From Nocardioides luteus (GTDB lineage Bacteria > Actinomycetota > Actinomycetes > Propionibacteriales > Nocardioidaceae), in the NCBI RefSeq assembly GCF_000960475.2, contig NZ_JZDQ02000002.1, positions 1 to 64,000 of the forward strand: a stretch of DNA of 64,000 nt, written 5' to 3'. The notes beneath the pieces are model-generated. The model was given only the letters and a program-made list of their open reading frames with translations. It had not been told where the DNA came from and did not search any database. Every line of letters begins with the position of its first letter. The first letter of the stretch is position 1. The position numbers and the translations under genes were made by a program. Of the stretch, positions 42,496 to 51,318 are shown one piece after another.

Positions 42496-43266
42496 TCAGC
42501 GCACGTAGAGGCCACCGTTGGCGTCCCAGCACGCTCCGGTCACCGAGGCCGCGCCCGGCGAGGCCAGCAGCGCGACGATCTCGGCGATGAACTTTGGGCT
42601 GCCGAGCCTGCCCACGGGGATGGTCTCCGCGAACCGGTCGACGTTGTCCTCGCCGACGATGCGGCGTACGACGGGGAGGTCGAGCGGGCCGGGCGAGACG
42701 GCGTTGACCGTCACCCCGGCGCTCGCGAGCTCGCGCGCGAACACCTTCGTGGCCGCGAGCACCGCGCCCTTGGAGGAGGCGTAGTGCCCGCCGGTGGCGG
42801 TGCCGCCGTTCTGACCCGCGAGGGAGCCGAGGTTCACGATCCGGCCGTAGCCGGCCGCGGCCATCTGCTTCCCGAAGACCTGGCAGGCGGCGAAGGTGCC
42901 GCCGAGGTTGACCGCCATCACCGAGGCGAGCTCCTCGGACGAGATCTCCAGCAGCGGGGTGGCCTGGGTCCGGGCGGCGTTGTTCACCAGGACGTGGACG
43001 CCTCCCCAGCTCTCCAGCAGCGCGGCCAGCAGACCCTCGATGGCGTCACGGTCGGTGACGTCGAGGCCGTACGCCCGGGCGCTCTCGCCCGCAGGGTCCA
43101 GCCCGTCCGCGACCGACGCGGCGGCCGCGCCGTCGATGTCGACGACGGCCACGCGGTGCCCGATCCCGTGCAGGTGGGCGGCGATCACCGCACCGAGGCC
43201 GTTGCCCGCACCGGTGACGACCGCCACGGGCCGCTCGCAGGGCCGGTCGTCGGGACCGGCCGTCAC
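42496..43266 (-). CDS. iacE: Short-chain dehydrogenase/reductase
   Basis: 256 aa from GTG 43266. The nucleotide motif VVTGAGNGLGAVIAAHL is at the N-terminus, NNAART follows, and the catalytic set is Ser in VNLGSLAGQNGG, Tyr in GGHYASSKGAVLAATK with its Lys. VNAVSPGP and a C-terminal TGACWDANGGLYV are normal for classical SDRs. In iac pathways IacE acts on an oxidised indoleacetate intermediate. It overlaps the iacD stop as GTGA. Confidence 0.8.
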   Translation of the reverse strand: MTAGPDDRPCERPVAVVTGAGNGLGAVIAAHLHGIGHRVAVVDIDGAAAASVADGLDPAGESARAYGLDVTDRDAIEGLLAALLESWGGVHVLVNNAARTQATPLLEISSEELASVMAVNLGGTFAACQVFGKQMAAAGYGRIVNLGSLAGQNGGTATGGHYASSKGAVLAATKVFARELASAGVTVNAVSPGPLDLPVVRRIVGEDNVDRFAETIPVGRLGSPKFIAEIVALLASPGAASVTGACWDANGGLYVR

Positions 43267-43781
43267 AGCAGGAACCCAGCAGCCGGAACGGCGGCCTCGC
43301 TGTCGACCAGACGCACGACCTTGCGCACGATCAGGTCCTCGGCGGCGGTGGCACCCAACCGGATCCGGTACTCGACGTCGCCCGCCCACAGGTCATGCCG
43401 GCCACGCTTGTACGCCACCAGCACCTGCGAGGCACGCAGCACGACCTCGGCGTCGGAGACCTCGACGGGCAGGAACCGGGAGACCGTGCGGGCGGTCGTC
43501 GCCGAGTCGACGGCGGCGATGGCGTAGCCCTCGGTCATCCGGGTGACGCGCATCCCGCGCATGCGGGCGTCGTCGTAGACCATGTTGAGCGTGTTGTCGA
43601 AGTCGGTCGTGTCGGGATCGATCGGGATGACGTAGTGCCCGTCCTCGGCGTAGAGGGCGTTCCACGCCTCGTACTCCTTGCGGTCGAGCAGGTCGGCCTC
43701 CCGCCAGGCCAGCTCGATCCCGCGCAGCACGCGTGGGTCCGTCAGGGACGGGGCGGCGGTGTGGGTGAGGGTCTCAGTCAT
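43263..43781 (-). CDS. iacD: Ring-hydroxylating dioxygenase beta subunit
   Basis: 172 aa, NTF2-like small subunit. READLLDRKEYEAWNALYAEDGHYVIP and the C-terminal LIVRKVVRLVDSE are typical. It has no cofactor and stabilises the alpha3beta3 oxygenase. It overlaps iacC by 8 bp and iacE by 4 bp, so alpha, beta and SDR are translationally linked. Confidence 0.84.
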   Translation of the reverse strand: MTETLTHTAAPSLTDPRVLRGIELAWREADLLDRKEYEAWNALYAEDGHYVIPIDPDTTDFDNTLNMVYDDARMRGMRVTRMTEGYAIAAVDSATTARTVSRFLPVEVSDAEVVLRASQVLVAYKRGRHDLWAGDVEYRIRLGATAAEDLIVRKVVRLVDSEAAVPAAGFLL

Positions 43782-45072
43782 CGCTCATCATCTGCTTCCA
43801 CTGGGCGTACGCAGCGCGCATCCCGGTCTCGTCGGTGACATGGGAGGTCGTCCAGCCTTCGGGGCTCGGCTTCTCCCGGGCCGCGCCACGGTTGACCAGG
43901 ATCGGCATCTCGGGCGCACCCTGTGCGCCCCGCTGGACCCGGTCCCAGCCCTCGGCGTCGTCGGGCGTGCCGAAGCCGAAGGGTCCCTGGAAGTGCTCGT
44001 GCACCCGCAGCCGGGCGCGGTTCACCGGGCCGACGACCTCGTCGGGGCCGTCGGGCCCGATCGCGACGTGCTCGATGACGGTCCTGTCGACCGAGATCGG
44101 CCGCAGGACCCGGAAGAAGGCCGCGGACATGGAGACGTTCGGGAAGAGGTTGAGGTTGAACCCCGTGCCGTGCATGGCCAGGACGACCTTGCGGATCGCC
44201 GAGTCGGACAGGTTGGCCGCACGCAGGTCGGCGATCAGCTCGTCGAACCGGTCCTGGAGCTTCTCGGTGCCGTCGTCGGCATCGAGGTCGGAGTGCTCGG
44301 GCACCATCTGGGCGACGCTGTGACCGTTGCCGAGGTCGTGGGTGACCGCCTCGGGGTCGGTCATGAACGACATCATGTCGGCGGTCTCGGCGTCGACCGA
44401 CGCCATCCAGGAGCGGTGCACGATCGGGAAGTGGTAGCCGTCGGTGGTGTTCTCCAGCTGGATCTTCCAGTTGCCGCCGAAGGTGAACTGGTGGGTGCCG
44501 AGCACCTTGATCGGGTAGCCGCCGCCCTGCTTCATGAAGCGGTCGATCCACAGCTTCACGTCGCCGAGGAACTCCTCGAGCGGCTCGATGTCCTCGTCGA
44601 GGGTGGCGAAGACCATGCCGCCGTAGGACTCGGTGCGCAGCCGCTTGAGGGAGAGCTCGCTCTTGTCGATGACGCCCTCGTAGCCCTCCGGGTAGGGGAT
44701 GCCGCGCAGCTTGCCGTCGAGGCTGTAGGACCAGGCGTGGTAGGGGCAGGTGAAGCCGTTCGCCTCGCCGGTCCGCTTCTCGCACAGGCTCGCCCCGCGG
44801 TGCCGGCAGCGGTTGACGAGGGTGTGGATCGCACCCTTGCGGTCCCGCGAGACGATGACCGGCTGCCGGCCGACGTACGTCGACTTGAAGCTGCCGGGGT
44901 TGGGCAGCTCGCTCTCGTGCGCGACCCAGATCCAGGTGTGCTCGAAGATGCGGGTCATCTCCAGCTCGAAGATCTCGGGGTCGGTGTACATCCGGCCGGC
45001 GACCCGGTCGTCCTGGACCAGGTCGGCGGGCGCGAGGTCGTACACGTTGGATGCGGTGATCTCGATGGTCAT
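43774..45072 (-). CDS. iacC: Rieske dioxygenase alpha subunit
   Basis: 432 aa. The Rieske centre ligands are Cys89-His91 and Cys109-His112 (CRHRGASLCEKR, FTCPYH). The catalytic iron site has Asp211, His214 and His219 in ENTTDGYHFPIVH, with a further acidic ligand expected downstream. With IacD and IacF it would form a three-component aromatic-ring dioxygenase. In the known iac pathway this step leads to catechol. It follows iacB by one base and has GGAGGC inside the iacB end. Confidence 0.86.
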   Translation of the reverse strand: MTIEITASNVYDLAPADLVQDDRVAGRMYTDPEIFELEMTRIFEHTWIWVAHESELPNPGSFKSTYVGRQPVIVSRDRKGAIHTLVNRCRHRGASLCEKRTGEANGFTCPYHAWSYSLDGKLRGIPYPEGYEGVIDKSELSLKRLRTESYGGMVFATLDEDIEPLEEFLGDVKLWIDRFMKQGGGYPIKVLGTHQFTFGGNWKIQLENTTDGYHFPIVHRSWMASVDAETADMMSFMTDPEAVTHDLGNGHSVAQMVPEHSDLDADDGTEKLQDRFDELIADLRAANLSDSAIRKVVLAMHGTGFNLNLFPNVSMSAAFFRVLRPISVDRTVIEHVAIGPDGPDEVVGPVNRARLRVHEHFQGPFGFGTPDDAEGWDRVQRGAQGAPEMPILVNRGAAREKPSPEGWTTSHVTDETGMRAAYAQWKQMMSDD

Positions 45073-45073
45073 C

Positions 45074-45460
45074 TCAGTTCGCCTCCACGGGCTCGTAGGA
45101 GCGCGGGGTCAGGGCTCTGCCCATCCGCGCCTCGACCTTGGCGTAACGCCAGAGCTTGAAGCCGCCCTCGCCCACCGCGATGGTGCGGAACAGGTTGCAG
45201 GCGGCCCGGACGGTCTCCTGGCTGTCGACGTCGGCCAGCAGGTAGCAGGTCCACGGCCAGGAGTCGGAGGGGCCGACCATGTGCGCGTCGTCGTCGATGT
45301 CCCCGATGAAGTCGACGCCCGGCAGCGCCTTGATGCCGTCCATCATCTCGACGAAGGCCCGCCAGACGTCGTCGACGGTGACGCCGGCGCTGGGCAGATC
45401 GAAGAAGTTCTGGTTGATACCGATGCAGAACAGGACGCGGAGTGGTGTCGGATCACTCAT
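45074..45460 (-). CDS. iacB: IacB-like small protein
   Basis: 128 aa from ATG 45460. LRVLFCIGINQNFFDLP at the N-terminus and a DDDAHMVGPSDSWPWTCYLLADV segment are, to my recollection, characteristic of IacB, a ferredoxin-like/EthD-style small protein of IAA catabolic clusters whose biochemical role is poorly defined. It lies between the flavin monooxygenase gene iacA and iacC. The assignment rests on position plus these motifs. Confidence 0.75.
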   Translation of the reverse strand: MSDPTPLRVLFCIGINQNFFDLPSAGVTVDDVWRAFVEMMDGIKALPGVDFIGDIDDDAHMVGPSDSWPWTCYLLADVDSQETVRAACNLFRTIAVGEGGFKLWRYAKVEARMGRALTPRSYEPVEAN

Positions 45461-45494
45461 CGGGTCTCCTTGGGGTGGCGGGACGGGCGGCTGG

Positions 45495-46649
45495 TCACAT
45501 GAATCCGGGGACGGTCGGCTCCTGGCCGAGCAGCACCGCGCCGGCGGCGTCGAACATCGACGGCCCCAGGAAGGCGTGCACCTGGGGCACCTCGGCGTCC
45601 CGGCGCATCCGCTGCAGGGGGTGCCGGTTGGCGATGGTGCCGGTGCCGGAGATGGTGCAGAGGTCACCGACGACGCGGGCCGCGGTGGAGGCCGCGTGGG
45701 TGGCGGAGAGCCGGATCCGCGCGTGCTGCTCCGGCCGTACGTCGTCACCGGCGAGGACGGTGCTCCAGACCTCCTCGGCCACCTCGTGGAAGAAGGCGCG
45801 CGCCGAACGGAGCGCGGCATAGCTCTCGGCGTACGACGTGCGGTAGTAGGCGCGGGCGGCCAGCGGCGGTGCTCCGGTCACGCCGGTGCGCGAGCCTGCC
45901 TCCTGGGCGAACTCGAGGGCGGCCCGGGCGACACCCAGGCCGACCGCGGCGTGGACCTGGGCCTGGTAGCCGATGGTCGGGTAGCGGTAGAGCGGCTCGT
46001 CGACGGTCGGCGCTCCGCCACGGATGAAGGTCCACTCGCGGGCGACCTCGACCTCCTTGACGACCAGGTCGAACGAGCCCGACGCTCGCATCCCGGCGAC
46101 GTCCCAGTCCTGCACGATCTCGACCTGGTCGGGTCGCAGCAGGGCGCTCCGGGGCTTGCCGCCGGACGTGTCGTCGCCGGGGATGCCGACGCCGAGCACG
46201 TCGGCGCCCATGCAGCCGCTGGCGAACTTCCAGCGTCCGTCGACGACGAAGCCACGCTCGGTGGGGGTGACGGGCTGGACCGGGAAGAGCCCGCCGGCGA
46301 AGACGACGTCGGGGCCGTCCGCATAGAGCTCGGCCTGGGTCTCCAGCGGAAGGGCCGCCAGGTAGGTGAGGGCCGAACCGAAGGCCGCGACCCATCCGGT
46401 CGAGCCGTCGACGGCAGAGATCCGCTCGACCACCTCGAGGAAGTCGGCGGGGGCCATCGGCTCGCCGCCGAACATCCGCGGGGTCGAGCTCCGGTAGATC
46501 CCGACCTGCTTGAGCCGCTCGACGAAGTCACGGGGCACGTAGCTCTGCTCGTGGAACTCACCGCGTCGCTCGGCCAGCTCCGACAGGACGTCCTCCAGGG
46601 TGAGGGGCGCGCCGGTCGTCTCCGGCTGGATCTCCTGGGTCTGGGCCAT
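45495..46649 (-). CDS. iacA: Acyl-CoA-dehydrogenase-fold flavin monooxygenase
   Basis: 384 aa. Acyl-CoA dehydrogenase fold of the group D monooxygenase type (HpaB/HsaA/IacA): ISAVDGSTGWVAAFGSALTYLAALP, GFVVDGRWKFASGCMGADV and the C-terminal ISGTGTIANRHPLQRMRRDAEVPQV region. In IAA degradation IacA, fed with reduced flavin by IacG, starts attack on the indole ring. Its gene is the first of the minus-strand operon. GAGGAG precedes ATG 46649. Divergent from the sensor kinase gene with a regulatory region of 184 bp between them. Confidence 0.82.
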   Translation of the reverse strand: MAQTQEIQPETTGAPLTLEDVLSELAERRGEFHEQSYVPRDFVERLKQVGIYRSSTPRMFGGEPMAPADFLEVVERISAVDGSTGWVAAFGSALTYLAALPLETQAELYADGPDVVFAGGLFPVQPVTPTERGFVVDGRWKFASGCMGADVLGVGIPGDDTSGGKPRSALLRPDQVEIVQDWDVAGMRASGSFDLVVKEVEVAREWTFIRGGAPTVDEPLYRYPTIGYQAQVHAAVGLGVARAALEFAQEAGSRTGVTGAPPLAARAYYRTSYAESYAALRSARAFFHEVAEEVWSTVLAGDDVRPEQHARIRLSATHAASTAARVVGDLCTISGTGTIANRHPLQRMRRDAEVPQVHAFLGPSMFDAAGAVLLGQEPTVPGFM

Positions 46650-46781
46650 GTCGGCTCCTCTGCGTCGGGTCGGATGTGGGGGATCGGCCGGACGCCGGCC
46701 GCCGGGATCGACGCTATGAGGCTCCCCGCGTGGCGGGAATTGGGAATGCCCGGCCCGGATGAGGGGGCGTCACTGCCCCGC

Positions 46782-46827
46782 GTAGGGGATTTCTTCAGCG
46801 CCCGCGCCTCATCCGGCGACCTATCCT
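46782..46827 (+). promoter_or_regulatory. iac-regulon promoter 2 (sensor kinase; divergent iacA side)
   Basis: The box GTAGGGGATTTCTTCA (46782-46797) is followed 24 bp later by a -10-like TATCCT (46822-46827). Initiation would fall at or next to the ATG 46834. A second, degenerate box in opposite orientation (TGAGGGGGCGTCACTGC, 46760-46776) may serve the divergent iacA operon. Confidence 0.68.
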
Positions 46828-46833
46828 GACCAG

Positions 46834-48351
46834 ATGCAGGTCGACCCGCAGGTGCCGGAGCTGGTCCAAACCGACTTTCTCGCGATGATGAACGCGACCT
46901 CGCTGTGCGTGCTGATCCACGACGCGACGACGAAGGACATCATCTGGGCCAACCCCGCCGCGTGCGAGCTGCTCGGATGGAGCGTCACCGAGCTGCGCCC
47001 GCTCAAGGCCGACGACATGAGCAGCTCCGCCCAGGAGTACGACCGGGTGATCGGCAGGGCGTGGTTGCAGGAGGCCGTCGACAAGGGTCGGAGCAGGATC
47101 GAGTGGCACTACCGCTCGAGCACCGGCCGGGTGATCCCCACCGAGGCCGTCGCCACCCGCATCGAGCTCGCCCAGGGCCCGGCCGTGATGGTGCAGTTCC
47201 GTGACATCGAGCGCGAGCAGGCGGTCGAGCGGGAGCTGCGGCAGACCACGGCGTACGTCGAGACGTTGAGCCGGCACACGGCCGCCGGCGTCGTGGTGCT
47301 GAGCCCGGACGGCGTCGTCCAGCACGTGACCGACCAGGCGCTCGCCCAGTTCGGGGTGTCGCGCACCGAGATGGCCGGACACCATCTCGATGACGTCGCC
47401 ACGGTGCAGATCGACCGGCGCGGCGACCGCGAGCGCAGCGGCTGGCCGGCGGCGGTCGGCGCTGCCGACCCGATCGCCACCGTCCGGCTCCGGCTGCGCC
47501 GCCGCACCGGAACCGGTCCGGCCCGGTCCGCCTGGCTGGGCGGAACCCTGGAACGGATGCACCAGCCCGGGATCGAGGAGTTCGTCCTGACCGTCTACGA
47601 CATCTCCGAGCGGGTGCGCGCCGAACAGGCCTATGACCAGGAGAACTATCTGGCCCGCTACAACGCGATGGGTGACATGGCGATGGCGATAGCCCATGAG
47701 CTGGGTCAGCCCCTGGCCGCGGCGAACAACTTCCTGGCCGGGGTCCGCGCCCGTGCTCGAACGCTGGCGGGATGTGCCGAGGTCGCCCGGGACGCCGAGA
47801 TGCTCGCCTTCGGGCTGGACGGCGCCGAACGCCAGATCGAGCGGGCCGCGACCATCGTCAGCTCCGTACGCTCCTACGTCGGCCATCTGGAGCAGGTCTC
47901 GAGTCGCGTGGACCTCAACGACGTCGTCGAGGAGTGCCTCTACTTCGTCGCTCTGCGCGCGGAACCGGCCGGGATCGAGGTCGAGCTCGACCTCTCCCCC
48001 GACCCCGTGCCCGTACGCTGCGAACGAGTCCTGACGGGACAGGTCGTGCTCAACCTCTGCTTCAACGCCGTCGACGAACTGAGCCAGTGCGCCCCCGGCG
48101 AGCGAGTGCTCCGGATCGGCACCAGCACCGCGACGTACGACGGGAAGACCTCGGGGATGGTGACGGTCGAGGACCGTGGGCGCGGGCTGACGCAGGATCC
48201 GTTCGCGGAGTCGTTCACGTCCAAGGAGCGCGGGAGCGGGATCGGGCTGGCGTTGAGCTACCGGATCATCACCCGCCAGCACGGGATGATCTGGGCGGAG
48301 CCACGCGAGGGCGGCGGGACCCGGTTCGCGTTCACGCTGCCCCGCGCTTAG
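46834..48351 (+). CDS. Soluble double-PAS sensor histidine kinase
   Basis: 505 aa, no membrane helix. Two PAS domains (about 10-125 and 140-265) precede a HisKA-type region with His288 in AIAHELGQPLAAANNF and an HATPase domain with LNLCFNAVDEL, VEDRGRGL and GSGIGLALSYRI. This FixL/NtrB-like layout resembles cytoplasmic kinases that sense aromatic compounds in catabolic clusters. With the response regulator at 50579-51301 it probably detects IAA or an intermediate. No Shine-Dalgarno is seen before the ATG, so the mRNA is probably leaderless. Confidence 0.84.
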   Translation: MQVDPQVPELVQTDFLAMMNATSLCVLIHDATTKDIIWANPAACELLGWSVTELRPLKADDMSSSAQEYDRVIGRAWLQEAVDKGRSRIEWHYRSSTGRVIPTEAVATRIELAQGPAVMVQFRDIEREQAVERELRQTTAYVETLSRHTAAGVVVLSPDGVVQHVTDQALAQFGVSRTEMAGHHLDDVATVQIDRRGDRERSGWPAAVGAADPIATVRLRLRRRTGTGPARSAWLGGTLERMHQPGIEEFVLTVYDISERVRAEQAYDQENYLARYNAMGDMAMAIAHELGQPLAAANNFLAGVRARARTLAGCAEVARDAEMLAFGLDGAERQIERAATIVSSVRSYVGHLEQVSSRVDLNDVVEECLYFVALRAEPAGIEVELDLSPDPVPVRCERVLTGQVVLNLCFNAVDELSQCAPGERVLRIGTSTATYDGKTSGMVTVEDRGRGLTQDPFAESFTSKERGSGIGLALSYRIITRQHGMIWAEPREGGGTRFAFTLPRA

Positions 48352-48361
48352 CCGCTCCGGC

Positions 48362-48378
48362 GTAGGGGAAATCCTCAT
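48362..48378 (+). promoter_or_regulatory. iac-regulon box 3 (iacG operon)
   Basis: GTAGGGGAAATCCTCA, identical over 16 bases to the transporter promoter box, lies 81 bp upstream of the iacG start and just after the kinase stop. It would drive iacG, the 96-aa gene, iacH and the response-regulator gene. Confidence 0.75.
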
Positions 48379-48458
48379 CCGGCGTCGAGGAACTCTCGAT
48401 TCCACGGCGGCGCGAGACTGCCTACGGTCGAGGTATCCGATCCGGTAGGAGGCCCAGG

Positions 48459-48986
48459 TTGTCCACCCCGACCAGTCCCGAGCTGACCCCGACCCAGCGC
48501 GCCTTCCGTGCCGCGATGTCGAATCTCTCCGCAGCGGTCAACATCGTCACCACCGACGGCCCGCGCGGCCCGGCCGGCATCACCGTCAGCGCGGCCTGCT
48601 CGGTCACCGACAGCCCGCCGACGATGCTGGTCTGCGTCAACCGGTCCAGCTACACCCACGACTTCTTCGTGGAGAACAAGCGCGTCGGCATCAACGTGCT
48701 CGCCGCCGAGCACGAGGCGATCGCGATGCAGTTCGCCGGAGCCAGCGACGTCTCGATGAGCGACCGGCTCGCCGCGCCGGAGTGGGAGCACGACGTCCAC
48801 GGCGTCCCCGTGCTGCGTGAGGCCGTCGCCACCGTCATCGGCCGGGTCGCCGACCACCGCTCCCACGGCTCGCACACCGTGCTCTTCGTCGAGGTCGACG
48901 CCGTCGAGAGCCGTGAGGACACCGGAGGCCTGGTCTACTTCCAGCGTCGCTTCCACACCCTGCACCCCACGGAGCTGTCCGCATGA
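48459..48986 (+). CDS. iacG: Flavin reductase domain protein
   Basis: 175 aa from TTG 48459 with an excellent AGGAGG six bases upstream. A flavin reductase (DIM6/NTAB) fold is shown by FRAAMSNLSAAVNIVTTDGPRG-type N-terminus, VSAACSVTDSPPTMLVCVN and HEAIAMQFAGA. It supplies reduced flavin to the IacA monooxygenase. It is the first gene of the plus-strand operon and its stop overlaps the next ATG (ATGA). Confidence 0.82.
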   Translation: MSTPTSPELTPTQRAFRAAMSNLSAAVNIVTTDGPRGPAGITVSAACSVTDSPPTMLVCVNRSSYTHDFFVENKRVGINVLAAEHEAIAMQFAGASDVSMSDRLAAPEWEHDVHGVPVLREAVATVIGRVADHRSHGSHTVLFVEVDAVESREDTGGLVYFQRRFHTLHPTELSA

Positions 48987-49273
48987 GCCGGACGAGCGCG
49001 ATCATCAGGGAGCCGGGCGCGCGGATGACGCTGATGTGCTACACCGACACGCACGGGTACGGCTGGCAGCACGTGGACCTCTTCGTCCACGACGCCTCCG
49101 GCCATGAGCTCAACTGGGTGCACTGGCAGGCCCCCGGCGACGGCCCCGAGGTCGCCGACGAGATCACCGCCGAGGTCGAGCCGACCCTGCGGCGCACGTC
49201 CGAGTGGCGTCATGACGTCTCCGCGAGCGGGATGGACTACTGGACCGCCGACGCGACCTGGGGCGAGGCATGA
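48983..49273 (+). CDS. Small uncharacterised protein between iacG and iacH
   Basis: 96 aa. It overlaps both iacG (ATGA, 48983-48986) and iacH (ATGA, 49270-49273), so it is expressed with them. It is rich in Trp and His (YGWQHVDLFVHD, ELNWVHW, RTSEWRHD) and ends DYWTADATWGE. There is no Cys pair and no signal peptide. I do not recognise the family. The aromatic/His content would suit ligand or metal binding; that is speculation. Confidence 0.72.
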   Translation: MSRTSAIIREPGARMTLMCYTDTHGYGWQHVDLFVHDASGHELNWVHWQAPGDGPEVADEITAEVEPTLRRTSEWRHDVSASGMDYWTADATWGEA

Positions 49274-50532
49274 GTACGTCGCTGTGGCAGCCGTGGTCGC
49301 TGCGCGAGCTCGTCTCCGAGCTGGACCGTGGCACCACCACGCCGGCAGAGGCGATGGCCCGGTCCGCCGCGCGGATCGAGGAGACCGAGCCCGAGCTGAG
49401 GGCCTGGGTGATCCGGCACGAGTCGGCTCCCGCGGCCGGGCCGCTGGCCGGCGTACCGCTGGGCGTCAAGGACATCATCGACGTGGCCGGCCTGCCGACC
49501 AGGTGCGGCTCTTCCCTGCGCGCGGAGGCGACGCCGGCCGACGAGGATGCGGCGATCGTGTCGGCCTGGCGCCGGGCCGGCGCGGTGCCGGTCGGCAAGA
49601 CCGTGACCACCGAGTTCGCGTTCTTCTCCCCCGGCCCCACCGCGAACCCGGCCGCGACCGATCGCACCCCGGGCGGCTCCTCCAGTGGCTCCGCGGCGGC
49701 CGTCGGCGCCGGTCAGGTGCCGCTCGGCCTGGGTTCCCAGACCGCCGGCTCGGTGACCCGGCCCGCGGCGTACTGCGGGGTCGCGGCGCTGGTGATGAGC
49801 CACGGTCGCTTCCCGGTCGACGGCGTCACCGGGCTGAGCGAGAGCCTCGACAGCCACGGCGTGTACGCCGCGACCGCGAGCGATCTCGCCCTGGCCTGGT
49901 CCGCGCTGAGCGGCGAACCCGACGTCGCCCGCCCGGGTGCGCCCGATCGGGTCGAGCCGCTCCGGGTGCTGCTCTGGTCGGCGGCGCCGCTCGGCGTCCT
50001 CGACCCGGCGATGCAGGGTGCGCTGGACACGACCCGGGCCGCGCTGGAGGCGAGCGACGCCCGCGTCGTCGACTTTCCCGAGGAGCAGCTGGTCGCCGAC
50101 CTCGCCGCCGCGCACCCGGTCGTGATGGCGTACGAGGCCGCCCGCGAGCGCGCGGCGGAACTGGCCGCCGCGGACCAGCTGTCCGAGCCCTTGGCCGGAC
50201 TGCTGCGTACGGGTGCCGAGACCAGTCGGCGCGACTACGACGCCGCTCGCGACGTGATCGCGCGAGGCCGCGAGCGGGTCGCCGAGCTCCTCGGGTCCTA
50301 CGACGTCATCGTCGGCGCCGCCGCCCCGGGTCCCGCTCCCCACGGGCTCGGGGCGACCGGCGACCCGGTGCTGAGCCGGCCGTGGCAGGCGCTCGGCCTG
50401 CCCGTCGTCACCGTGCCCGGGCTGCGTGATGCCGAGGGCATGCCGCTGGGCATCCAGGTGATCGGCCGCAGCCACGGCGAGGCCGCGCTCCTGTCGGCGG
50501 CGTGCACTGTCGAGCAAAGCCTGGTGTCCTGA
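49270..50532 (+). CDS. iacH: Amidase signature enzyme
   Basis: 420 aa. The Ser-cisSer-Lys triad is visible: Lys67 in GVPLGVKDIID, the Ser cluster in TPGGSSSGSAAA (about 136-141) and the nucleophile Ser161 in LGSQTAGSVTRPA. Its role in iac clusters is hydrolysis of a pathway amide or an IAA conjugate, not fully settled. It is translationally coupled to the preceding 96-aa gene and lies 46 bp before the response regulator. Confidence 0.83.
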   Translation: MSTSLWQPWSLRELVSELDRGTTTPAEAMARSAARIEETEPELRAWVIRHESAPAAGPLAGVPLGVKDIIDVAGLPTRCGSSLRAEATPADEDAAIVSAWRRAGAVPVGKTVTTEFAFFSPGPTANPAATDRTPGGSSSGSAAAVGAGQVPLGLGSQTAGSVTRPAAYCGVAALVMSHGRFPVDGVTGLSESLDSHGVYAATASDLALAWSALSGEPDVARPGAPDRVEPLRVLLWSAAPLGVLDPAMQGALDTTRAALEASDARVVDFPEEQLVADLAAAHPVVMAYEAARERAAELAAADQLSEPLAGLLRTGAETSRRDYDAARDVIARGRERVAELLGSYDVIVGAAAPGPAPHGLGATGDPVLSRPWQALGLPVVTVPGLRDAEGMPLGIQVIGRSHGEAALLSAACTVEQSLVS

Positions 50533-50578
50533 TCCTGGGCATGGCCCAGGTCACACCACGAGGGATGAGTGAAGCGCG

Positions 50579-51301
50579 ATGACGAAACCGACGGGAAACA
50601 GCGACGACGTACCGTCGACGACCATCCCCACCAGCAAGGCGGCAACGATGAGCATCACCGAACTCCCCCGGCCCGACACCGCCGCCGTCGCGCGCACCCC
50701 GGTCGTCCACATCGTCGACGACGACCACGACCTGCGTCAGTCGCTGGTCTTCCTGCTGGAGACCGTCGGCATCGAGGCGCTGACCTATCCCGACGCGACC
50801 ACGTTCCTCGACGAGTACGACCCGACCGAGCCGGCCGTCCTCATCGTCGACGTCAGGATGCCCGGCGTCAGCGGCTTCCAGCTGCAGGAGAAGCTCCGCC
50901 AGCAGCACTACCCGGCACCGGTCATCTTCTGCTCGGCCCACGGTGACGTGCCGATGTCGGTCCGGGCGATGCAGCACGGCGCCGTCGACTTCCTCGAGAA
51001 GCCGTACGACTCCCAGCAGATGCTGGACGTCGTCCAGGAGCAGCTCCTCGAGGCGAGCAAGCGGTTCGCCGCCGATGCCGTACGCCGCGACGTACAGGCC
51101 CGCGTCGACCAGCTCACGCCGCGTGAGCTCGAGGTGCTGCGCCTGGTCATCGACGGCCTGCCCAGCCAGCACATCGCGCGGGAGCTGGGCACCAGCGTCA
51201 AGACCGTCGACGTCCACCGGGCACGGATCAAGGCGAAGACCGGCTCGGACAGCCTCGGCACGCTCGTACGCGACGTGCTCCTGCACCAGGTGGACGTCTG
51301 A
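50579..51301 (+). CDS. FixJ/NarL-type response regulator
   Basis: 240 aa from ATG 50579; the in-frame ATG at 50648 is an alternative that trims 23 low-complexity residues. The receiver domain has VHIVDDDHDLRQ (acidic pocket), phospho-Asp in VLIVDVRMPGVSGFQL and the Lys in FLEKPYDSQQM. The LuxR-type helix-turn-helix includes LTPRELEVLRLVIDGLPSQ and TSVKTVDVHRARIKAKTG. The receiver ends with the FixJ-style FLEKP. It is the obvious partner of the double-PAS kinase and the candidate binder of the GTAGGGGA box. Confidence 0.85.
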   Translation: MTKPTGNSDDVPSTTIPTSKAATMSITELPRPDTAAVARTPVVHIVDDDHDLRQSLVFLLETVGIEALTYPDATTFLDEYDPTEPAVLIVDVRMPGVSGFQLQEKLRQQHYPAPVIFCSAHGDVPMSVRAMQHGAVDFLEKPYDSQQMLDVVQEQLLEASKRFAADAVRRDVQARVDQLTPRELEVLRLVIDGLPSQHIARELGTSVKTVDVHRARIKAKTGSDSLGTLVRDVLLHQVDV

Positions 51302-51318
51302 CCTGATCTGGGCGAACC

